From the NCBI RefSeq assembly GCF_019175285.1, contig NC_056522.1, forward strand, positions 33,476,865-33,540,864: a stretch of DNA of 64,000 bases, in the 5' to 3' direction. Source of the stretch: Sceloporus undulatus. Its lineage: Eukaryota > Chordata > Lepidosauria > Squamata > Phrynosomatidae. The position numbers and the translations under genes are program-made. The notes beneath the pieces were generated by a model. The model saw only the letters and a list, made by a program, of their open reading frames with translations. It ran no database searches and was not told the DNA's origin. Positions 46,624 to 56,100 of this stretch are shown here, in pieces. Numbering within the stretch: position 1 is the first letter of the stretch; each line of letters starts with the position of its first letter.

Positions 46624-46812
46624 CAAGACACACTGCAGAAATATTCCAGTTTGAGATGTTTTAACTGCCTTGGCTCAGTGCTAAGGAATTCTGGGAACTG
46701 TAATTTTGTGAAACATGTAGCCTTCTCGGTCAGAGAGCTCTGGTATCACAAAAAACTATAATTCCCAGGGCAGTTAAAGTGTTCTCAGACTGGATTATTT
46801 CTGCTTTGGGCC
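46624..46812. mobile_element. Palindromic MITE (family B)
   Basis: AAGACACACTGCAGAAATAT to GGATTATTTCTGC with GGAATTCTGGGAACTG and GAGCTCTGG cores. First intron of the RG/proline-rich gene. Confidence 0.75.
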
Positions 46813-47286
46813 ATAGTTGTGTTATCACCCTTCACTGGTACAGTGAACAGTCAGTTTGTTTATTTAAGGTTTCCCGAGTTGTCACAGGCAGTACTGTTTG
46901 ATCTGTCTTTTTAATTAATTCATTATAATCCTCTACTCTTCTGCCTGCGGGTTTGTGAATCTGGTACAATGCTCTATGAAAACTGATCCCATAATAATCC
47001 TGTGCAAAGCCTTTAAAATGCCACAGGACTTTTACAAGGCAACTCTATTTGTGCCTCCTTAAAAAGCAAGCTCCACTGAGTTCAATAGTGCTTGAATTAT
47101 TAGAGAGGTACCTAGTTGTCTGGGTACAAAATTACAGCCTTACAATGCAATCCTATTGGTGCCTACTCAGCAGCACCGGCCAAGTCTCCCTTATCTGAAA
47201 TGCTTGGAACCAGAAGTGTTTTGGATTTTGGAGTTTTTTCAGATTTTGCAGTATTTGCACATACAGTCCATGGTGTGATATCTTGG

Positions 47287-47525
47287 AGAATCACAGAATC
47301 CTAGCACTGGAGGAAACCACAAGGGCCATCCAGTCCAACCCCTTGCCATGCAGGAACTCTCAATCAAAGCATCCCTGGCAGATGGCCATCCAGCCTCTGT
47401 TTGAAGACCTCCAAGGAAGGAGACTCCGCTACACTCCGAGGAAGTTTGTTCCACTGTCGAACAGCCCTTACTGTCAGGACGTTCCTCCTATGTTGAGGTG
47501 GAATTTATTTTTCCTGTAGAATATC
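47287..47525 (-). mobile_element. CR1 LINE 3' end
   Basis: Reverse orientation: ATCACAGAATCCTAGCACTG, GGCCATCCAGTCCAACCCC, ATGTTGAGGTGGAA. First intron of the RG/proline-rich gene. Confidence 0.83.
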
Positions 47526-47672
47526 ACCATTGTTATTATATTTATATCCTGCTTTCACCTCAAAATTGGAACCCAAGGATGGCTCACAATTACAGAAGTG
47601 AATATACACATACTGTACTCATTAAAGAATAAAACACAGTTTAAAAAAAATAAAAAGCATTTTGAAACACTG

Positions 47673-47800
47673 TATTATTATTATTATTAACCTTTATTTA
47701 TAAAGCGCTACATTCTACAAAAAACAATTAAACGTGATACAAATTATAAAGTCTTTTTAATTATAGATGGTTCCCTGCCCTCAGGAAATTAAAACAGTAC
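47673..47800. repeat. LINE-tail repeat with an unusual middle
   Basis: TTATTATTATTAACCTTTAT opens it and AGATGGTTCCCTGCCCTCAG is near the end. The middle (47708-47746) differs from other copies and is identical to 49390-49428. Confidence 0.65.
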
Positions 47801-47862
47801 AAGACCCACAGCCCCAGTTCTTCATAGATTCTTTTAAAAGCCTGGCTTAGCCTGTCAATATT

Positions 47863-48069
47863 GGGCCCAAACAGACAGGCCAAAATAAAGCTGCTTCAGG
47901 ACACTTTGGAAGTATGCTGTTTAAACGATGCATGCATCCTAAGAGGCGGGAAGCTGTGCCAAAGCCATGCTCCAGTGCAGCTTCTGGACTCTTAAGATGT
48001 GTGTGTCATTTAAACAGCATACCTCCAAAGTGACCCGAAGCAGCTTTATTTTGGCCTGTCTGTTTGGGC
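47863..48069. mobile_element. Palindromic MITE (family A), diverged ends
   Basis: Ends GGGCCCAAACAGACAGGCC / GGCCTGTCTGTTTGGGC, with the shared AAAATAAAGCTGCTTC core. It interrupts an L2-type LINE piece that continues to about 48305. Confidence 0.75.
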
Positions 48070-48305
48070 GCACAGTCTGCAAAATAGCCTGGACCTGATC
48101 CATGTAGAGCTTTATAGGTGATAACCAGGGCTTTGAATTGTGTCTGGAAACAAACTGGCAGCCTCTGGAGCTGTTTCAACAGGGGCATGTGCAGTCTCTG
48201 CAACCTCCCCAGTTGACATTCTGGCTGCAGCTCTTTGGAGCAGCTGAAGTTTCTAAACACTCTGCAAAGGCAACCCAAGCAGAGTGCGTTACATCAGTCC
48301 AAATG
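48070..48305 (-). mobile_element. L2-type LINE reverse-transcriptase fragment
   Basis: On the - strand it encodes CNALCLGCLCRVFRN..., then MPLLKQLQRLPVCFQTQFKA and LVITYKALHGSGPGYFADC. This matches the C-terminal part of L2 ORF2 (family pattern LLxxLHWLPVxFRxxFKxLxLTYKALHGLGP). Decayed. Confidence 0.8.
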
Positions 48306-48426
48306 GCACGTTTATTGTTGTTAGCTGTTTTTGAGTCTATCTTGACTCATGATGACCCTGCGAATGGGACATCTCTGGCCAGATCCGGTGTCTCAAGGAA
48401 TGAGCGCAGTTTAATAAAGATAAAAG

Positions 48427-48633
48427 TACAGTTGCCCCTCCGTTTTTGCGACTTGAAGTCTTCTGTGGTCTCAGTTACTCACGGAGGGGTGAGACCCACT
48501 GGTTAAAATGGTTCGCACACCAGAGCGCATAGCCATTCAAGCCAATGGGGCTTGAATATATGCGAGCTTCCATTTTTGCAGGTGTGTGTGTGCGTCCAGA
48601 ACAGATCCCTTGCGAAAACAGAGGGACGACTGT
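48427..48633. mobile_element. Tigger/mariner-like MITE
   Basis: TACAGTTGCCCCTCCGTTTTTG to CAAAACAGAGGGACGACTGT (with GCGA before), inverted ends. First intron of the RG/proline-rich gene. Confidence 0.68.
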
Positions 48634-48857
48634 CCTTAAAAGCATCACACTCATCCCTCCATATCCCTGGGTTTGATATTTGTGGATACGTTCTCTCTAG
48701 GAATGTCTAGGTCCTCCAGTGCAACTCTATGGTCAACTTTAACTAAAAAGGTGCACTGAAAGACCTAGAGGCTCCTAGAGAGAGCACTCCTCTAGGCCTT
48801 GGCAGCTCCTACAGTGCAGCTCTATGGTCAGTGTCTGGCAGAGGCTGACCCCAGAGG

Positions 48858-49016
48858 TGCAATGCTAGGGAACCCTGGGAAGTGTAGTTCGTCGTGGCAC
48901 CAGAGCTCTCTATGGCAGAGTTAGCTAAGTGTCTCACAAAACTACAATTCCCAGGGTTCCCTAGTCTGGAGCCAGAAAAGTGAGTTATTGCGGTGCCAAA
49001 CCGGGTTATTTCTCCA
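48858..49016. mobile_element. Palindromic MITE (family B), partial
   Basis: A mirrored pair around CACCAGAGCTCTCTATGGC: AATGCTAGGGAACCC at the left and GGGTTCCCTAGTC at the right. The left tip is missing. Confidence 0.65.
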
Positions 49017-49112
49017 AATATGGATGCAGCCCTAATAATAAGACAGTACAACCCAAAAGACATATAATATTAATAAATATGGACATACATTTGAGGCAGG
49101 TGAGGGACTTAC

Positions 49113-49170
49113 CGCTCCGCCTCAGACTCAGCCCAACAAACTCTCTGCAAAATGGCGCCTGAGAGAATAT
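49113..49170 (-). other. Probable non-coding exon 1 of the RG/proline-rich gene
   Basis: Reading the - strand, a GC-rich sequence ending GAGGCGGAGCG|gtaagt gives a strong donor at 49112/49113. It has no ATG, and the next exon begins exactly at an ATG (44328) after ttgcaatag. A YY1-like GCGCCATTTTG lies near its presumed 5' end. The 5' limit is approximate. Confidence 0.6.
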
Positions 49171-49274
49171 ATAGTTCCCTCTGAGGGAAGCCACGCCCAC
49201 TTCAGGTGAGGGGCGTGGCTTGTTCGGCCCTCCCTGAGGCTCCTCCTTTGAGCAGTGAGCCTGAAGAGGCCCTT

Positions 49275-49380
49275 TGGCTAGATTCTTTTTGTGGACTTTA
49301 ACTCCCAGAAGCCTCAGCCACGTTGGCCAATACGGTGGATTCTGGGAGTTGAAGTCCCCAATCCCTTAAAGTCGAGCACA
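49275..49380. mobile_element. hAT-like palindromic fragment (family H) in the shared promoter
   Basis: TTTAACTCCCAGAAGCCTCA mirrors GGATTCTGGGAGTTGAAGTC. It lies between the two CpG blocks of the bidirectional promoter. Confidence 0.6.
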
Positions 49381-49389
49381 GTTTGGGGC

Positions 49390-49428
49390 CTACATTCTAC
49401 AAAAAACAATTAAACGTGATACAAATTA
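49390..49428. repeat. 39-bp exact repeat of 47708-47746
   Basis: CTACATTCTAC, six As, CAATTAAACGTGATAC and AAATTA are shared base for base. It lies in the shared promoter about 170 bases before the UTP25 start. Confidence 0.85.
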
Positions 49429-49595
49429 ATACATGCTGATGGATTGGTTTTTAATTACTTAATTGGATTGTTGCTTGCAGGGGACGTAACGGTTAAAGCG
49501 GTTTCAAAGGTGCAGGCAGAGGGGACTGTCGCAAAAGCAGTGAAGCCGGCGGCCGTAAAGCGACAAGGAAGGGCAGTGCCCACGTGGGTCCCAAG

Positions 49596-49699
49596 ATGGG
49601 GAAGAGGAAAGCCAGGCGGCAAGAGCAGATCAGCGCTTTGAGCAAGAAGCAAAAGAAGCACCTGAAGGATTTCGGGGAGGAACACCCTTTTTATGACCA
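49596..49699 (+). CDS. UTP25: UTP25 exon 1 (start)
   Basis: The ATG in CCAAGATGGGG fits the family start MGKR. The exon encodes [20 protein letters not shown] and [13 protein letters not shown]. The donor is GACCA|gtgaat, leaving phase 2, and the codon is completed by the next exon. Confidence 0.92.
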
Positions 49700-50059
49700 G
49701 TGAATCATATCTTTCATGTTTTACATTCTACATCGTTTAATTGTATTTTTAAGGGGGGGGGGGTTTGAGGGTTCGGACTCTGTATTTTAATCTTGTAAGC
49801 CGCCTCGATTGCATTTTGTAGAGAGGCGGGTTATAAATAAATGTTATTATTATTATTCTGGAACTGGGGAAAAGTGGGAAGCCTTTGGGCAAAGTGAGGG
49901 CAAAGGTGGAGTGGTTACCAAACCTTGGTCTTCCAGGTGTTTTGGACTTCAGCTCCCAGAATCCCTGACTGTTGGGGCTTCTGGGAATTGTTGTTGTTAT
50001 TGTTGTTATTATTATTATTATTATTATATAAAACAACAATTACAATTGTACCATTAAAA

Positions 50060-50102
<43 letters not shown>

Positions 50103-53100
50103 ATACCAATATAAAATTTAAAACATGCAAAGTTAAAAATAATAATCTAAAACCAGCAACTCTCTCTCCCCCCCCCCAATAAAACCAAGACTGACAGGTC
50201 TTAAAAGGCCTGTTTAAATAAATATGTCTTTTCCTGACTGCGAAAGGCCCAGAGTCCAGATCACTTGGAGGTCCAAAGTATACCAATCCCTGCAAGTTTA
50301 GAGCAACTTTGCCCCACCGGGAACCTTTCCGAATTGTCGGACTACAACTCCCACCATCCCCATTTAGTTGGCTGCACATAATGGACCTTCTAGTCCAGCA
50401 GTGTAGATCCATAGAGTTGGAAGAGCCCTCAAGGGCCACCCAGTCCAAACCCCCTTCTGCTGTGCAGGAACTCCAAGACACATTGCAAAAATGACCCAGT
50501 TTGAGACTGCTTTTAATGGTCCTGGCTCAATGCTAGGGATTGTAGCTTGTTGGGGCACCAGAGCTCTCTGATAGAGAAAGGTAAATGTCTCGCAGAACGA
50601 CAATTCCCAGGATTCCCTAGCATTGAGCCAGGATTATTTCAGCGGTTGGTCAAACTACATTATTTCTGCCATGCAAATTAGTCCTTAAATAGCTTCCTTC
50701 TCCCTTTCCTGCTTTTCTGTCTCAGCAGCAGCATAGGATGCGATCAGGAGGCGACTGACAATATTGTTTTCTCGTTTATTCCCAACCGTTTTGTAATTTG
50801 TTTGCTTTTTTTAATATGAAAAGCAGAACTGAAATGTTCTTCAATGCTTAATATCTTTATTTCCCCGTGTAATTGTATTATCATTATTATTTATGACTGC
50901 CATTCCTCTCCCCTGGCATACAGGGAGTTGAACTCGATTCTGTAGCCAACTTCTCACCTCCGTACTTCTGTCAAAGGTATAGGTGTATAAACATTAAACC
51001 CAAGGTGTTTCCATAGTAAGAGATGCAGGTCCTCATGAAATATCGTCATGTTGCAGGATCCCCATCTAAAGCGTCTTCAGCAGGTAGATGTCCAGCCTAT
51101 TTTTGAAGTTGACGCATGAAAGAGAGTCCGCCACCTCTCTGGGCAAATAGCTCCATTGCCAAAACTGCTGAACATCAAGGAGTTCCTTCTAATGTTCCAA
51201 TCAGAGCATTAATTTTTAAGACTGTGGTGATATATCAGTGCTGCATCCTTTTTTATCAGATGGCAAAAAGACAAAAACCACAACAATAATTTATTTTGGT
51301 CATTGACCAATTATACTTGTTATTATTATTATACTTTATTTATATAGCGCTGTAGATTTACACAATATGATGGTGAACAGAAGTTAATCTAAATTGCTTC
51401 CTTTCAGGGATTCTGGGAAAGACAAACCAGCTCAAATTTGTGAACTGGTAAGTGCTGCTACATTTTCACATCCTTTTTCAATATTTTTATTAAGTGACTA
51501 AAATTAACTGGAAATGTTAATGTTCAGTCTGTTGCACAGTTTTGCAATGCGCAAAGCAAGAGGTGACCCTGAATAAATAATAAAAAATAATTTTTTTTAT
51601 TTATATACCGCCCTTCCATTGATCAGGGCGGTGAACATAGCAAATCCCCATTACCTTGTCTGACTGGCTGTCTCCTGAACCAGTACCTCTTCAGTCATAT
51701 TCTATTACATCCACCTCCATCCACAGTTGGCATGCCCATGATTGCTGGGGAGATTGGAGTTGGCAGGTTGTGGGAAATTGTCATAGGCAAATATGGCTGC
51801 AATGTCCCTGGATAAGGATGAGGTTGGGAATTAGTAACTTGACTACCTGCCAGTACTAATTTCAAAATAACATTTTAAAATAGAAATTAGAACCGGTCAT
51901 GGCAAACTTGAATGAAGTTCTAGATCCATCTACTGGCATTACTAGTTAAGACTGATCTTGGGTAACTGGGTTAAGAAGCACCTCTGCCTGTTAAACTGGC
52001 TTCCAGCTCTGACATGGTACCCTTGCATTTTGGATTGACACTTCCATCAGCCACAGCTGGGACTGCGAGAGTTGTAGTCCAAACCATATAGGCAGCTTGT
52101 GGACCTCCAGGTGGTGTTAAGGCTGCAAATCTCATTATCCTCTATCATTGGCTATATTGGTTAGGCTAAGCATATTGGAGTCCAACAACTTTTGGAGGCT
52201 GCTAGGCATCCTCCCATAGCCAGAATTTCTTTACACAGTGTCATACATTCATGTGGTTGTATATATGTTCTGGGATATTTTTCCTTTCTATTGTTAGTCT
52301 GAAAATTCTGAGCAGTCAAGCTCAGAAAGTGATGTGGAGAGTGATTCAGAGCCCACCTCGGTGTATCACAAGCTCCTGGCCACTTTAAAAACTGCACCAG
52401 ATTCAGACAATGAGGAAGAAGATGATGACTCAGAAGAAGAAAGTGACAAGGATGATACAGAAGTGGACAGTGAAGAGGTCAAGAATGAAGGAGAAACAGA
52501 GGATGAAGAAAATGAGAACAGTGGGGCTGTCCAAGAATCAGGTAGTGTATTACTCCTCAAGCCCAAATATTAATGTTAGTTATGTGTGAAACTTAATTTA
52601 GAAACATACCATTTGGAAAATGACAGGTGAAATCAGTGTGGCTCCATTAATTTACAACTGCTTAATGTCAGATTTATTGTATAGTCTGGTCATACCTGGG
52701 CAGGAAAATGTGTGACTCTCCATAAGACTTGCTCCTTAATAAGATCGGCTTACAATTGCAGAATTAGATATTTTGATGATGGTGGTGATAATTCAGCGTC
52801 ATACACAGAATTCCACATGTTCACCTAATACAACCTTCTCTCACTTCTCTTTCTCCAAATTTAATGAACTACAGCTCCCATCACTCTGCAGAATGTATTG
52901 GCCAAAGATGATGAGAGTTGAAGACTAACACATCTAGAGGAAACCAGCTCAAGGAAGTCTTACATAATAGAAAAATCAGAACAAGCCAGATCTCTTAACC
53001 TTTCAGAAGCACAGGATGATTCAGAAAGAATGGTGCAGAAGTAAAGATGTTACTTGGTCTTGCACCATTCAAGTAAAGCTATTCTTATTCGGTTTTGCAC

Positions 53101-56100
53101 TGTTCTTTTTGAATCACCCTTATCTTTCCAACCCATTTATGTGAAGACAGTGTCAAACTACTGCTTGCCACCTGATGGGCCCAAATTGCCCTCTGGGTAT
53201 TTTGAAAGAGTTTAAACAGGAAGGTAGAGAAAACTGTTTCGTGTTGTATGTGCTCTGCCTGAGCTAGTTGAGGCCTGTTACTTTCTTGATGATGTAAGAA
53301 CCCCTCAGTCTTTGACATTACCAGTGTTGTGTGGAAGTTTACCATAAAATGGCCATAGCATCTGCTTTTATTGTTAAACTTGTGGTCCTTCAGCTGTGAT
53401 TAAACTACTAACTCAGTGGTTCTCAGACTTTGGGTTTTGGGCTTCTACTCCCAGAAGTCCCAGCCAGCCAGTCAGGAATTCTGGCAATTAAAATCCAAAG
53501 CATCTAAAAGACCGAAGTTTGAGAACCACTACCTTAACTGATATTTTTCTTCACCATTTCCTTTACTGGTTAAGATAATCAAAGGAGGCTTTAAATTGGT
53601 AGGGTTCAGCTAATATTCCTCTTGATGTTTTGAGTGATGCATCTTGCCCGTGGTCCCAGTCTGGTGCCAACTGGATGCAGATGCAGGCTCCTCTGCAACT
53701 CAGGATCAAAACAAAACTCCAAAACAGGCTTTGCAGCTTGCTGAAACAATGCCTAGTGAGACAGCTGTTTAATTAAAGAATCACAGTCCAACAGGTTCAG
53801 ACCTTAGAGGGCTTTATTTCTTGTTTCTAAATACACGAGCTAGTTACTACTACTGTACAAAACCTCTTACTCTTTCAGACTCCATACTCCCAGAGTATGG
53901 TGTTTGTTCTCATATGTACAACATTCCCATGATGTGACCACTTAGTCCAGCCTCTCTTTTACAAGTTGCTATGCAACATAAGAACCAATACCTGTACAGA
54001 CAGAAAACATATCATGTTTACATTTTGTCTTGTTCCATCGACCTTGAACATCCCGTCTGTGGCTCAGGCTTCTGGCCTTCAGTTGTAGCCAATTTAGACT
54101 TCAGCAACCATTGCCACATCTGAACATTTTCACCTTAAATATACATTAACACCTCTTCCCCCACAGCTATGCAGAAACTGAAAGAATGCACAACAGAGGG
54201 GCATATTGACATATGTAGCAACCATGTCTCCATGTGATTGTCTCTTAAGAGATTCTGTGCCCATAACTGATACATGCATATAGAACCCCTCCATATACAT
54301 ATACTGTATCAGTATGTACTTGGAGCCCCTTCATATTGACTGAAGCCAGAGATAGCAGGGGACATGGCCAATGTTTTCAGTGGCAGAAGAGGTCAGACTT
54401 TGCACTCCATGAACATATTCTGTCAAGGTTTATGCAGTCATCTGAACTCTTATGTTCTTAAATGTACAGATGCATCAGAAAAGCACTATTACACTCTTTT
54501 AATCTTTCTCTCTGGCGATTATGAAATTCCTTCTCCAAGGAAAGCCACCTGGCCATCTCTCTTTTGTCTTATAGATGACTCTCCAAACTAATGCTCCTTC
54601 AGCTGGTGTTGGCTTGCACTGTTAAAGAGTTTGGAAATCCAGTTTTAAGAAGAATAGTTATAAAGGACATGCTAACGCCATGGGGGTCCTTCTTCCCCTT
54701 TCCTTCTGCAGCTCCTTGCATTTTACTTTCCATATGTGCTCCATGGATCAGGAGATGCTTTGGGACAGTAGTGCTAGGATGAGGAGAAAATTGTAAAAAT
54801 AACTTCCTGTCCTTTCTGCTCATGGAAATCTCCACTTGATCAAAGTGCCTTCTATCAACTGGATTAATTCTGTTGCATAAATCTCTCCTACTGAGGAAAA
54901 AGGAACATCACCTTCTTCCCATTCCACTCACAGTAACTTCCATTGGATTGAAGAGCTTTTCATCAGCAGAGAGCATGCAATAGGATGTGAGTCTTTGGCC
55001 TGTCTGTATCGGGCCTTTGTTTTCAACTCCTTCCCCTTCAGGGATTCTGTGAGTCATAGTACAACAATGTCTGTAGGCTCACAGGTTGGGAACTACTGAG
55101 TTTAGGGTAACGGATCCACAGAATCGAGATAAATACTTTCTATCAAGAAAAAGAATAATTTAGTATGGATTCAAGAATTTTGGAGGCTGATGCAGTTGTG
55201 AACAGTTGCTCCTACAGAGGCAAATGACTTCTTTTTATATCATAGGTAATGAAACATCTCCACAGAAAAATAGTCAAGAGAAACCTGGAGGACTAAATAC
55301 ATCTACTGACCTAAAAAATGAAGTTGTTGAAGAGTTCACAGATGTACAACATGAAGCTGAGTTTAGTCTGGAAACCAATTTCATAGAAGAAGAGAGTGGT
55401 GATGCCAGAGCAGATCCAAAAGAAGGTCATTCTTCTGTAGAAGTCATGAAAGGTAACATTGTGCTGATTTTTAAAAAGCAAAGCAGGCTGAGTACTTGTA
55501 AATACACTTTTGCAGCATTTAAAACAGGGTTGTTCAACTTGGCAGCTATAAAACCCTTTAGAAACCAAATAAACTTCTTGTTTATGAACCCTACTTGAGA
55601 ATGCACAGATAGAATTGTCAAGCTCCTAGCAGGCCACACTGAATGTCTATTGAGTTACATTTAATTTCAGATTAATTGTAACAGATTAATTGTAAAAAGA
55701 AAGGCAAAGGTAGGAAATTTAGCACTTGTCAACTGTTCTAGATTATAGGCCAAAACAGATTGGCAGCTTCAGCTGGCTTGGGGATATGGTGTTTACACAT
55801 GCCATGCCCCCAAATCGCCTGGAGGTCATGCCAGCGAATACATGCCACGCGGCTTCCGGGCGACCTGGGGGCATAGTGTTTAGACACCACACGCCCCAGA
55901 GGCAATAAGGCGACTTTTTCCCCATTCCTATTTGGGACAGGAGTTGACAATAACTCCCATCGGTCCATTCAGCATGGCTAACACCTGTTTTAGTGGGAAA
56001 ATAAACCATGTTCTTGCCCAAACAAATGGATCAGAGCTAATAAATCTTGAGTTAATTCTTTGCAAGTTATGATTCTTCCATTGCCAAATCTCTGGAGAGA

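Larger units (their letters stand above)
49113..49595. promoter_or_regulatory. Bidirectional promoter between the RG/proline-rich gene and UTP25
   Basis: The two genes point away from each other with first exons less than 500 bases apart. Two CpG-richer blocks (about 49105-49260 and 49480-49600) flank two repeat pieces: a palindromic hAT-like fragment near 49275-49380 and a 39-base repeat at 49390-49428. Visible motifs are a YY1-like GCGCCATTTTG (- strand, near 49150), an inverted pair AGCCACGCCC / GGGCGTGGCT at 49190-49199 and 49211-49220 (KLF/Sp type), and an E-box CACGTG at 49581-49586. A possible UTP25 5' UTR intron runs from donor TTCAG|gtgagg (49205) to acceptor TTGCTTGCAG (49480). Confidence 0.65.

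Noticed and set aside
49915-50481. 188-codon open frame on the - strand
   Set aside because: Made of microsatellite (His/Thr and Asn runs), a family H MITE and a CR1 piece; no coherent protein.
53640-54340. Possible LTR-type fragment
   Set aside because: No paired ends, primer-binding site or coding remnant could be recognised; left as an unclassified old repeat.
54364-54782. Two adjoining open frames in UTP25 intron 3
   Set aside because: No recognisable motif, no fitting splice sites, and composition like the surrounding intron.
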